From Acanthaster planci (lineage: Eukaryota; Echinodermata; Asteroidea; Valvatida; Acanthasteridae): a stretch of DNA of 64,000 nucleotides. The stretch lies in contig NW_019091370.1 of assembly GCF_001949145.1 (NCBI RefSeq), positions 1,624,310 through 1,688,309 on the forward strand. The letters are read 5' to 3'. Positions within the stretch are counted from its first letter, which is position 1. Every line of letters starts with the position of its first letter. Below the pieces are notes generated by a model. The model made no database searches. It had not been told where the DNA came from and saw nothing but the letters and a program-made list of their open reading frames with translations. The position numbers and the translations under genes are program-made. Below are positions 37,461 through 49,843 of this stretch, piece by piece.

Positions 37461-38772
37461 ATTCAGTTTTCGTGACCCAAGATCATAACGCCAGAAAGAC
37501 ACTCTGCTCCAAGATAAATTTGTAAAAACACTGTCCTATTTGGTTTTCTCTTTTCAATTATTCGTCCCTGTTTTTCAGTGCATGCAGTGTGCAAATGTTG
37601 ACTAATTCTTCGAGTGGCGTAGCGGAACTGACCTCCCACCCAAAACCCATAACGCATTCTATTTTCCAGATGTGAAGCTGAAAACGGAATTCTGCGTGGA
37701 TCACCTTCGGAGGTTAGTTATGTTACACCATTCGGAGCATGCTCGAAGCAGTCAGTACTCGAAGCAGTCCCACACATTCTGCTTGATTTAAGTGATGATT
37801 AATTGGATTTAAGTGCATGTATATTTGAAGGCATGTATATTTGAAAACGCGATTTGCTGAATATTAACAAGCACTCTTCGAAACCACCCCTCCTCGAAAA
37901 TGTTTGAACACAGCTTTGTGGCGCTAGCGCTTCAGTGCAGTATGCATTCGCAAGCAACACCAGTAGCTCGTACGTTGGTTGCTACGGAAGAAGTGACTGT
38001 TGTTCAGTTTATAATGATGCTGTTTGCTGTGAGAATCAAGATCGCAAAAACAGCGATTGTGATGTGATTAGCTCCGGGCCATATAGAGTCTTGGGGGGCG
38101 TTATAATGTCAGTCACGCCAGAAAGTTTCTGCAAATTGTAAACACTTCAACAGAGAAAAAATGTCATAAAGAACATTTGGTTGCTATACCCCATCGCATT
38201 TTATGCTCCTGAATGAAAGAGTCAATATCACCGTGGCAACGCAACTCACAAACAGTTCAGGCAACCGGACCGCTGCAGTGGCCTCGACTCGTGCGGCCCT
38301 GTGTCTACGACAAAACTCACCCCACGCTTTATACCCAAGTCTGCTGGTACTTGACAGGCAGCCTATCTATTTATTCCTCCATGTTGGTGTATCAACATTC
38401 TTCACTCCGTGTATATATAATGATCTACTGGATTTTTGTCTTCCCAGCGTATCGCATGCAAAGGTCATTCGTGTTTGACCCTCTACCACTTTAGAACGCC
38501 CATAAGGCAGGTAAATTCCTGAGTGTCACAGTGGTCGTGCAGATTTGGCGGGAAATCGGTAGTACATCTACTTTTCGTGTATGTGATATGCCGTACTGTA
38601 GGCCCATACGTGTACTGTACAGTACATGTACATATACATTCATGCATTCATGAAAAAAAATAATTGGGGCGAAATGCCCATGTTATCCAAAAGCAAGCCC
38701 GGGAATTCACGTTTATCGACATTTATGATGCTAGCACCTTATTTGTATCAGATCATGAACAAGCACATTTTA

Positions 38773-38960
38773 GCGCCAATTACAGGATGAAGACGATCGA
38801 CGGTGAAGAAATGCTCAGGTTTAGGGGTGGGACTCAAGTAGGGACTGAAAACCCCGGCAATCCACATGTGGACCAAGATGGATTCGACTCCTGGGCCACC
38901 CAGAGGTGGAAGGCGAGGAAAGAAACTCTTCGCCAACCCGAGGGCCTCCCCCACCCGATT
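38773..38960 (-). mobile_element. tRNA-derived SINE, family B, copy 1
   Basis: Shares GCGCCAATTACAGGATGAAG (38773-38792) exactly with a second copy at 63243. It also shares blocks such as GGGACTGAAAA and CAGAGGTGGAAGG in the same order. Read on minus, a degenerate B box (GAGTCGAATCC) and A-box-like TTGGCGAAGAG give a tRNA-type head. The element has no coding capacity. Confidence 0.6.
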
Positions 38961-41900
38961 TGTTGGAAAGGAGGGCATGAAATCTCCACCCAAAAAAAGT
39001 ATTATACCAGACCAGCAGCACATGTTACGACTTCTGACCCATTAAATACGAGACGCATTCCCTTTCTTGGTAACAGGAAAACGAACTCACGAACTCGCAC
39101 ATGCCCCCGGCATCCCACGTAAACAGTTATCTTATAGACGCTTGCAGTGCTTAAAAAGCGACAGGTTTTTTTTAAGTTGGTGCTCGGATCTGTAGACCGT
39201 CTGGATTCAAAACTGGGAAAAAGCATTTTTTTTTTATTTAGTGAAGACTCAGATCCGCCGACCAACAATTTACATATAAGCGCTAGTGTTAAGTTAAGCG
39301 ATATACCGCTTTTTCTTTCTTTAGAAAACAAACAATTGTATTCTTGCCTTCGACCTGAAGGCCCTCATAAAACGCGAACACTAACTTGTAAGAAAATGCT
39401 CGCCTAAACCAGTCATAGCCAGTACAAGAGAAAGTGGACGGAAAATTACAACTTGTCTCCAAACAGTTGCTTTTTACGTAGGCTTTGAGCAATGTGTAGA
39501 CCTCTATTCACCCGCCTGTCCATGGCTCATGAGATCATGAATAGTTATAAGCTATTATCTCGAAACAGAAATTAAGAACTACTACCTCTTCCATTAGTCA
39601 GCATCGGTTCCTTCCGTGTAATCATCTATATGAAAAGGAAAATAAACCTGCCCTATTAAACCACGAATTACCTAGCCTCACCGCTCATTGGACAGTACTT
39701 CCGAGGAACCAGTTTCAGTCAGATACCCCAATGTAGTGTACTCATTTGAAAATGTTAATTTCAAAGAACTAGACTCTATTTTACAATTTCATTCCGACCC
39801 CCCCCCCCAATCACCTTGTACCTTCCCTTTAGGGTGTCAAATGTATACGTTTCTTATGAAACGAAACTCGGGCTCAACAGTCATGTCCTCAACAATGCTT
39901 ATTTTTGTTTGCGGTATTGACCCTGGCCTAAGTTACTTCATGTTTGAACTGCGATAAATGATCAAGTCATTTTAACCAATGAAGACGTTTGGATTTTCAT
40001 TAGTAAAAGTGAGTTGCTAAAATAGTCCCTTTTGGTAACAAAAAAAAAAAAGAAATCGATACAAGTCCTTCTCGGACTACCGTTAGTTTTTAGTTAACAT
40101 TTTCCAAACACATCAAAATCCTTAAAAACAAGCACCAAGTACAGGCCATGGAATGTTGGGTGAGCTTTTTCCAACAGAAAACATCAGGTAAATCGAAAGT
40201 GAAAATGGAATGCGCGGCAAGTGCACATATTTTTTGTCTCCCACAGGGTTTGTCAGGCACGCTTGACCTCGGCCTATGACTCCGCGCTACAACCAAAGCG
40301 GCGCTTGTTATAACGGGTCAAGGTTGACGCACGGAGTGCACGATTCCTTACACACTACTGGGGTAACACTGTATTGTACATGGACATGGACATGTATGCC
40401 GGCTATACACCAGCTCGGCTCTGTGGTTATTAATAATGCAGATGCGGGGGTGCAGTACACGAAGTCAAGTGAACACCCTGGTGACAATTCTGCCAAGCTC
40501 ATTAGCATGAAAAGTGCCTCATTTTTTTCCTTTTCAAAAGAGAATTGTTGGCCTAAAAAAGTCCTTGGTTTGGGGGGCTTCCATGCACCCGAGGGCAGAG
40601 TTGATAAAAACACGGCTGAAAAATCGTCCAGAGTGCCCGAATCTCAGTAGAGAGATGTCATTTGCACCGAAAAGAATAGCGACGAGCAGGCTCTATCACA
40701 TCACCTAGGGATTTCGTTTTGTGTAAGAAAAATGTAATTAGCTAACCCACCAAACATTGAAAATATTAAGGACAAAGCAATAATTTAAATTTTGTTTGAG
40801 AAACTCTAATAATGTTGGCTTGTATGTTATTGAGCCCTGAACTTTGATTTTACACTGTTTTCGATGGTTGCACCCTAACCGATACCCTAAACCATAGGGC
40901 GTGTCATGTACGAACTAGGCAAATGTAGGGTTTACCATGGGTTTCTAGCTGCATGGGTTTACTGTGTGCACCACAGTAATACACACTGTACATGTACATG
41001 TGTACATTGGGCGCTGCACTGTTCAGGCGCGACATGCACAATGGAACCAACCCGGTCTAGTATGATATACTCCTTTCATTGTTTGCGCTTGAATGAATGC
41101 ATTAATGCAAGATCGACATGCCCATTGCCGGCAAACGTCATCATCTATCAGAACAGAGGGTTTATTTGTGCATGCGTTTGGTGTTAATCGACCATGATAT
41201 ATCCAGCAAGAAATGAGACCAAGGGGTACCCCCCTCATATCCAATCGCCACACGCACTCTAGACTGTTGTTATCTAACACACACCCCCCCAGTTGTCTAA
41301 AAAGAATTCTTCAGATTCCAGTGAAACAATAACCAACACAAAGCAGGGGGTCTCTCCGCCTCATATTTTGCTTCACAATGTACCGCGAACTGAATAAAGG
41401 TATGCCCGAATGGCTTTTCGAAACAAAGAACACTATGTGTGAACTAGGCGGGATTTCTCCGTCAAGTCGCATCAGAACTTGTCTCCGTTGCGAAAACGTG
41501 CTTAAATTGGTGATGACACGACACGTATTTGCAGCTGCTGGCAAAACACTGGGGAAGTCTTATAACGCAGCGTTACCCCGTTCTTGACAATAAAGCAGGA
41601 GAGACGAATGTCTGACATTTTTGAAACTGAAAACCGACAGGGTATTTAATATTTGTTGTTGATTCTAGTTCTACATCACGTGCCACATTAAAAAAAATCA
41701 GCAAATTCTGAAGGTTCTGTATCAACTAATTTCATAAAATGATTACACTACAAGTAAGATGACACACAGTAACGACTACATGGATATCAATATAACTAGC
41801 TTTCCCACTCGGGAAGATACATCTTGATACGGTATTTCTCAAGTTATATTTCTGGATCTGGCAAGTTCTAGTAATTATTACTAATTAGAAATCATTAGAA

Positions 41901-44900
41901 ATTATTTTCAGATTGTCTTGCTGACATTTCATAAACCTATAAAGTGAGCAGTGATGAGAAAAGGTGTTCAGGTGAGGCAATGTCAGACAAAATGCCACCG
42001 ACCATTTCAGATATACATGTATGCTGCTTTTCTTTGAACTGCAGCAATACTAGGGGGAAAAAAACCGAGAAAATGACATAATTTGTATGACTAAGACAGT
42101 GACTCTACTGCATGTAGTTTTGTTTCATTTAAATGGACACTACACTGACTAATGGACACACCTATTAGAAAAGGAAGTGACAAAGTGTCTTCCATACAAA
42201 AACCGATCAGCAGTATGTTCAGCCAGTAGGCATGTGGCAAGTATGAACATTGTGACAACACAGTATTTTCTACAAAGCAAGTCATCCGCTAGGTAAATAT
42301 GATTGTCTTAACACCATTCACACACTGAAAAAAAAAGAGTTGAAAAACAAACGGGAAACTGTTGACACGAACCGGTAAATTTAGCCTCTTTTGAAGACTC
42401 CCTGTACTATAATATCCAATTTCATGCAAACCAAAAATCAGAAATTTCACGTTAGACACTTTTCAAGAAAGATATTCCACGTGCAGTACTGAAAAGCAAT
42501 AAAAAAGATAGAGTACAACCCAGAAAATACAGCACTTTCCTTTCGTGCTAAGCAAAGTGTAGAATTTCACGGGCAAATGATCTTGTTCTCTCTGTGTATG
42601 TAACCCTTCCATGATTCGTAACTGAGCTATCTCTAACATTCAAAAACGCTTGCAATTAACGCATTACACTGCCAATTCCACTGATTACTAGATGGCAAAA
42701 TAGTTGAGTACAATCTCACCAATATCACGACAGTTAAGGGCTAATCGTTATATCTTCTTTTTTTAAAATCACGCTACACTTTACTTGGGTAAACACTAGG
42801 ATTCTAACTGTAAATTTGTAATATTTATCACTCTGGAGGCAAACGCCATGGACTACTGTGCATTCCAGGCAACAGCCAAATGAATTCTAGAGAGTTCTGA
42901 ACAAAATTAATGGTGCAAGGTTTCCGAGGTCAAAGGTTATGGCCAGGGCGCCATCCATAATATCAATTTCCGCTTCACTGCTGTGAAACATATGGAAAGA
43001 GATCTATGGAATCTTTGCCGTATTTTTTTTTAATCAAAACCAGCCTTTTTGATCATGATGTTTGCATGACCACCCCCATGCAGCAGAGTACAGAGACTTG
43101 ACTGAAGTACATGGAGGTTCCGCTGCAGTACTGGAGACTGCAAAAACCCACCTGGACCTTGGCTATTGTTACAAGTGCCTTTACATATTCCATGCCAGCT
43201 TTTGTTCACTACAGGCAGCCAAGCTTGGCATCATATGGGAACCACAGGTCCTTCAGCAGCCGGCTGGCTGAGCTACACATAACACGTGGCGGAACAGTGA
43301 ACAAACCTGGTCGCTGCCACGCCTAGTCAAATCTCTGTGGGAAACACAAATCGCTGTTCTTTACAGTACTGTTCTATCTGGACAGTATCGTGTAATGAAA
43401 AGATAATCTCAGAGACTAAGATGTCCATTTGGATTTTCAATTTGCCCAAACTGAGCTTGAATAACTCGATGTTTATCGAACCGGACTGGATGTTTTTACA
43501 ACTGCAGAGCAAACAAACTACAACAGACTACACCCCCACTTATCGTTTTATATCCGGTACCCAAACTATGCATGCAGATGTTGATTCTAGGGGCAATGAT
43601 TTCCGAAGGGATAATTTCACTAAAGGTTTCATTTATAGGACATTTCGAGAAATCAATCAGGAAAATCATGGCAATTTCGACAGCTCTTTTTGTAAATTAT
43701 AATTCTACACATTCGTTGCCATTAGGTACATATATGCACACTTTGCCCTTGGATAACTACACGTTTTAGCAAAATTGACAACACTTTTCCTGAAATTGTG
43801 AACGTACAAGTATTTCAAGTCCATTGAGTTGTTTAGACGAATTTTAAATGTACACACTCAGCCGCAGGTATATATATGCATAAAATTCTACTTGTTCTCT
43901 ATCTATAAAGCCAATGGTTCTACACATCAGTAGTTACAATTCAGACCACTTTCAGACTTCCCTTTTTTCGTTTGATGTGTGCCACATTTCGCCACACATT
44001 TCACTTAAAATTTCAAGTCATGCAAGTTACAGTTCCAGAAAGAAGTTTGAAGTCCGTTTGTTGAGACTGTGAACAATTTGCACAGAAACCATTGGCTTTG
44101 CTACGCAAATATTTCTATTTTGGATACATAAGCACTACAGCGATGTAAACGGATACCTCTGACTTCTACTGACAGAATGCATTTCTGTTGTTCCTTCTCA
44201 TCCCACACATAAAAAAGAAAACAAACAAAAAACAATAAAATGGAACTTTCCAGCTTTGGGCAAAAACATGACAGAAAATTGACAAATCTGACAGCATTAC
44301 CAGAACAATCCTTTCTGTACCTTTCAACAAACAAAAAACCTTATTTGACAAGGACTTCACCCTTATGGACATGAGCTAGCCAACTGCGTATTATTCGCAA
44401 TGAACCTGGGTTATAAGTTCCAGTTTATCAACTCAAAGAAACACGCAAAAAAAAGGGAAATCATGTAATCTGAGCTGATCCAAATCATTTTGACTCCATT
44501 TTCAATAATGAGAAATAAAATTGCCCAAATTCTGTTTGGCGCTACAATCATAATTTTCCCTGTCAATTTTGAACCCCTTCAGTGACCAACCATCAAATGG
44601 TACAAACACATCATAATACCTCAGAATTTGGCGTGATCAAATTCAAAACTATTATTTGAGATATGAAAATTTTAATTTCTAGGCCTAATCGTGTGTCATT
44701 GAAGGTCCTAACCACCATGCACTATCTTGCATCTGTTAATCTGCAAGTACAAGAAGTAGTCATGTGCTTGCTGTCCATTGATGATCCCTGAATAGCTTTA
44801 TGATGTTGAGTCTGCAATGAATGAGTCACAGCAAGAATCTCAGTGCTGCTTTCCATGTGCAAGGGCGTGGCACGGCCAGCACCGATCCAACTAGTTGGGA

Positions 44901-45701
44901 CTTGCGCAATATTGTTGTGCTCTGCGCATCAATCCTGCCTGTGTCGGAATGCTGCTCCTGGAAGGATCGACCAACCTCTGGACAAGGTTCTAGAGTTCCT
45001 CGATGAGATCCATTCCGAACATGGAATAGGTGGGGGAGATGGGTGTATCGTTGGGGGTCAAATGTTAAGGTCAGGCAGGTCTGTGTTAATTAATGTGTTG
45101 GTGTGGCCTGGGTGAGACGGTCTACTGCATCCCTGTATAGGCCTACATGATAGGCATCAATATCCATACAATCTGGAAGGTTCCAATTCCAATCAGGCCT
45201 AAAGCTCGACAAGTGAAACAGCATAGGCCTATGTAGCATGATGTTCATCCAATTTTTGAAACCGAACAGGGCGTTGTCACTGATGCCTGTTTTGCTGTGC
45301 CAAAAAATTGCAGCCCTAGCAGATGCTGTAGGCCTAGGCCTAGATTAATGTTAAATTCAACGGGGTTTCCTCGAAAGCCACGTTTCAAGTTATTCCGTCG
45401 TTCCTTTGGTGGTGAAACCGTAACTGAATGCATGGAGGAACAGGGTCGTTTCGGACCGGCAGGACTTAAGATGTGAACGTGGTTGAGACATCAGCGTAAC
45501 GGCCTTTGGATTCAGACAGGAAACAAAACTTTGGCCGAGGCCTATTTCAAGTTTAAAAAGGGATGTTCACGCTGCATTTTTAATAGATCGTTAGGGTCAC
45601 GGAGGTCTATGCTGTGTAGAACTGATTTGTTACATACATTCGTTTGTAAAGGGGTTGGAATTATGAAGAAGGGAACAAACCCTGAGAATGACGTTGTGTA
45701 T

Positions 45702-46037
45702 CTACGATCGGGCGATGGACTCGCCAGCTCCCAGCGGGGTTGACACGCTCATTTCTTGGGCCTCCTGAACCAACGAACAGATTCCACAGCAGCAGATCAT
45801 CAGCAGGTCTCCAATAAGGCCGCCTTCTATGCCTTTGTTTTCTCTCACTTTCCCGCGGGTGGTGACCAGGGCATAGATGTTTAGTAGCGGCACGAAGAGC
45901 GCCAGGCCGCACAGCAGACAGTCGTCCCCGAGCGCCTCGGCTGTCTTGCCGAAGGTGTAGCATGGCACGATGTACGTGAAGATGCACAGCCCGATGTTGT
46001 CGAAACAACCGAAGATACCGTGTTGCCACTCGCCCAT
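45702..46037 (-). CDS. PLAC8: PLAC8-family (PLAC8/cornifelin-like) cysteine-rich protein
   Basis: Single-exon frame of 111 aa; human PLAC8 has 115 aa. The protein matches the family pattern: an N-terminal WQHGIFGCF (4-12), the PCYTFGKTAEAL motif at 25-36 (family consensus around PC..FG), DDCLLCG at 38-44, a hydrophobic stretch 45-58, and the Cys cluster CCCGIC at 82-87 followed by LVQEAQE. PLAC8-domain proteins are small, Cys-rich, often membrane-associated, with roles ranging from cell differentiation and autophagy to metal handling; the exact role here cannot be read from sequence. The start was chosen as the first ATG (46037), giving MGEWQHG; a GTG two codons earlier is not needed. The gene stands alone, with the nearest other gene 3.8 kb away, and its GC-rich, intronless coding part contrasts with the AT-rich surroundings. 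Confidence 0.85.
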   Translation of the reverse strand: MGEWQHGIFGCFDNIGLCIFTYIVPCYTFGKTAEALGDDCLLCGLALFVPLLNIYALVTTRGKVRENKGIEGGLIGDLLMICCCGICSLVQEAQEMSVSTPLGAGESIARS

Positions 46038-46450
46038 TTTCACTTTCTGTCGTCTCTGCTAACTTTCCGACAAGAATTCGATGAAAAAATGTCGAACTTT
46101 TAAGACTTGGGTCTTGTGGGCAACCGCTGATCAAGATTCGGCGAGGAGATCGACAATTTTGGGCGTGGATAGTTCCTCGACAACGCGTATTTCGTGCGCA
46201 CGCACACTCACACGTCTCACATTGGGCCTGTCGAATTTTTTTTTCCACTAGAAAAAAATAGCAGACGACGAAAAAAAATCCAATTGTTGCGCGCGCCACT
46301 GCACTGCGCTGCCCTCGTCGCGTCGCTGACCCATGCTAGTTAATTCAATGCAAGTCCCGCGGTTATGCGCAGGCATCAGCCAATCGTTGCCCGCGTACCT
46401 GGACAAATGGTTACATTTAACCAATCAGCACACGTTCTAGATGACGTCGA
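46038..46450 (-). promoter_or_regulatory. CpG-rich promoter region of the PLAC8-family gene
   Basis: The 400 bp upstream of the start is locally rich in CpG (GCGCGCGCC and CGTCGCGTCGC near 46290-46325). It carries CCAAT-type elements at about 46380 (GCCAATCG) and 46419 (ACCAATCAG). These are ordinary features of TATA-less animal promoters. The transcription start is not determined. Confidence 0.4.
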
Positions 46451-49400
46451 TTGAATAATTATTCCTTATATGGGAATGAATGTCATTCATTCGATCCCAG
46501 CCCACCAGCTGGTTTGGGAGCTGAGGTGTGTTTGGAACTTTTCCCCCATATTATTCCCAAACTGACGTGCATCAGCCGGCCGCGAAAAATTACAACACAC
46601 ATTCATGTACATGTACATGTACATCTGTACTGTACGTACCTTGCCTCCATGCATTGTGGTATAACAATGCTTGCATGTCCTTGATCTCCGCTGCGGCAGA
46701 AAAAACATCTATCATCCAGCTTTTGAAAATCCGCAGCCACTGTGTCGCTGCCAATGGGGTGTGTTAGTCTCGCTATTCATGTACACGTTTGGGACCCTGT
46801 GTTTGCTTCTGTTCTGCTAATGTGCACTTTCCCACAAATGAGTGGATTTTTTTTTCAATCTGAAAAATGTTGAATTTGGTCTTGAAGCAAGTGTAGTACA
46901 TGCATGTACTGTACATGAAGGCATATTTTGCATTCTAATCTTGCTAACATTCCAGGCTACATGTCCATGTCACCGCACATGTGAACCGGGCAAAAAGTTG
47001 GAACTCTAATGTACAATACACAGTAAAATATACAATAAATCATCAAGTGTGCGAAAGCAGTTACAGAGACTATGTTAAAGTGGAATTTATTGAAGTTTCT
47101 ACCGAGATTTAAAAAACGGCAGAGTTTCATGCCAGCTGTGCTCAACCGCATTACAACGCTTCAAGAGGGCGCTATACAAAACAGCAAACAGTCTCGTTTC
47201 GCACAAGGACAGCAATGTATTGCGTGAAATATTCTCCCGCCGTATACTCATGGAGGTGTGTTTTGTTTTCCTCACATCATAATACCAAAACATACCAAAA
47301 AATGCAAACGATAACACCGCTATTTGTTCTGTTGCGAAGTTCAGCAAACTGTACACGGGAAAGAACAGAGAAGCAGGTTGCAAGGAAAGAAATGCTTGTC
47401 GTATGTATCAGAAAACTCACGAGAAATCCCGATCAATAAGCTTATTATTAGGTACTTTGGTACACATTTTACCATTTTGTTGCCTAGGAAACCTGAGCCA
47501 ATGAAGGGCATAGATTTCTTCAGCATTCATAGGAGTTTCTCCAGAGAGAGCTTTGTTTATTTTTCATTTTTTTAATTGACCGCACAAATTATTGTCCTGG
47601 AATTTCCATCCCTCGCATCATTACTTCACCATAAAGCTTGTAAATGTTCCTCCACTTTCATTACTTTGGGTGATGACGAACCCCTATAAATCGAACTTCC
47701 AGTATCATTGAAGCGACCACCGTGAATACCTTTTTGACGCTTTGAACAACTTAACTATATAGACTCTTTTTTAAAAGTAATTTGCTTGCCTCGTTTAGAG
47801 GTACCAACTGTTTATACCATTTTTTTGTCCGCTCTTTCCTGTGTTTTTTTTCTTCCTTTCAGGTGCCTTTTTAAATGGCATTTATAGTTGGCTTCTTGTG
47901 ATTTCAGTGTGTGATTTCTGTCTAATTTTAATAACTTATTTTTTAAAATCTGTCTGTGTAGAACGCAGGTGAACATATTCATTAAATTATGCTCAATACA
48001 AATATCAAATAATTATAAAATATTTTATTTAATTACTGTGAGTTGAGAGCAAGCGATTTAGAATAAAGGATGGATTGAGTATGACCCTGAATTTCCATTT
48101 TTTTTCATAAAATCGAACATATTGGCGGGTAATTCGTTTTTTTTCAGTGTTGCTTCAGACCTTAACGAGTCCGAGTTGATGTATACATGATGTAGCGCGT
48201 GGATTCGTGAGTTACATTACAAAAGACATTGGAAAAGTCACGCTGCACAGAATGTGTGAATACGGTGAAATAAGTGTTAACTTTGCGCAAGAAATCATTT
48301 GAAAAAAAGTCACGGCTGGGCACTTGATAAATGAAGAGTCCAATGGGAAAGAGTTTCGTACACCACGGAGGTAGGAAACCCGGTCCATACATCATGACAA
48401 CACTTCATGCGCCAGTGTACAAACCTATGAGTCTTGTCTGAAAAAAAACAAACGAATGTTTTCAAAGTGCTTCGGAAGTTTCTCAGCTAAAGTTCACTTT
48501 TTGGAACACTTTATAATTTTCTGACAGTTGTTATAATAGTTTAAGGTAAAATTAGTGTTGAGGCGACGTGGAAATCGGGCGAAAGTGACTCTGAAGCGTT
48601 CGTATGCGGAACTCTGCGGCAATCTTCTGCACTAGTGCTAGCGTCACCTCCGGCTCAAAGTCTGTGCGGTGCTTCAGTGAAATAGCGCCCTCTTCTGACA
48701 CTCACTAGCCTCTAAGTTATTCAGATATTCTTGTGATTTACTTCGAAGTTCTATCGACATTCTTGGTCCTCAAAGTTTATTCAAGTAAGGTTTTTTGTAG
48801 AGTAGATAATAAAGCCCACGTCCAAGGTATACTTGAACTTTGAAGTTGAAGATATGGGCATGATGGATATGGATGAATAAGTTAGAATGCCATTTTTTGG
48901 TCGCTGATTTGGCCATGGTATTGGCAGAGGTCGTGTTTCAGATGTACTGATGATATAGGCCCGTGCCCTAGGAGCGTTACCCTTGAAATGTTTGTTGTAA
49001 TTAAGGTGACACCCCGAACCCGACCCCCATATCTTGCATCATCCTTTCTGAGAGTTAAGTTGTGCCCTTTGGTCTTAGCTGGGCAGCCCTCTTACATTGT
49101 ATGCAAATGATAGCCAGGACACTTGGGCCAAGTCCCCCTACCATGCCTTTTCCAAGTAGCCACGAATGCACCCAGTTTGCAGGCCGGCAGTGAAGTAAGC
49201 ACATTTATGTTTTCCTTGCTCCTTCTGTATCCGCAAATTCTGCCCTGAAAATCTGGTCTGCTGTAGACTTGGTAAGTTGTTGCTGAACTTTCTTGTTTTG
49301 TGCGGTTATAAGTTTTTGGCTTTTATGTATGGCCATGTACTTTCATGATTTTGTAGACAGACTCAAGAGAGAAGTGTCTAGATTTGAGCAGACGGCTTCT

Positions 49401-49843
49401 TCATCTCTTAATATGAACTTTAGTTTCAAATAAGTCTTTGGAAAAATCCAAGTTTGTGTCATTTCAGAGTACTGGCTGGATTTATAAGATGAAACGACAC
49501 GCGCACATGACAAATTATTCTACTTCTTGTGTTAAACTTGTCCAAGGCGTGACTGTTTCCTTCGTTGATCCTGCCTCCATGATTGGTCGTAGATAGAGGG
49601 CTAGTCTTGTCTAGCCTTGGTGGACAAGAACTGTGTCAGGTCAGCTCGAATGAATCTAGAACCCATTGATTGCGGGGAGGCGAGTCTTTGCAACATTTTA
49701 CATTCTTGTTCTTACTCAAGCACATGAAGTGAAAAACAATCTTGCCGGAACTAGAGCTAGGTGGGCCAGGAAGGTCACTTGCTTTATTCTTTGGCCTTAT
49801 ATCCTCACTGAATTTTCGTGAATTTTTTTGGCTGTAGTTTGCA
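46451..49843. other. Intergenic region between PLAC8-family and first SLC10 gene
   Basis: AT-rich sequence without recognised exons. It has a GTACAT alternating run at about 46605-46625 and AGAGGGCGC motifs at 47164 (plus) and 48685 (as GCGCCCTCT). The last kilobase should contain the promoter and 5' UTR of the SLC10 gene starting at 49844, but no specific promoter element stands out. Confidence 0.4.

Larger units (their letters stand above)
29801..45701. other. Gene-poor, repeat-rich interval
   Basis: About 16 kb with no convincing exon on either strand. It holds G- and C-homopolymer runs (for example near 30800, 31105, 31165, 32882, 39799), GTACAT-type alternating repeats, transposon remnants listed separately (31077-31466, 36405-36507, 36614-37460, 38773-38960) and a decayed coding-like stretch near 36.5 kb. 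The end near 45702 may be 3' UTR of the PLAC8-family gene. Confidence 0.45.

Noticed and set aside
44843-45115. Plus-strand frame containing DKVLEFLDEIHSEHGIG, resembling a real exon
   Set aside because: A donor-like GGTGGGG follows, but I find no matching neighbouring exons and cannot assign a family.
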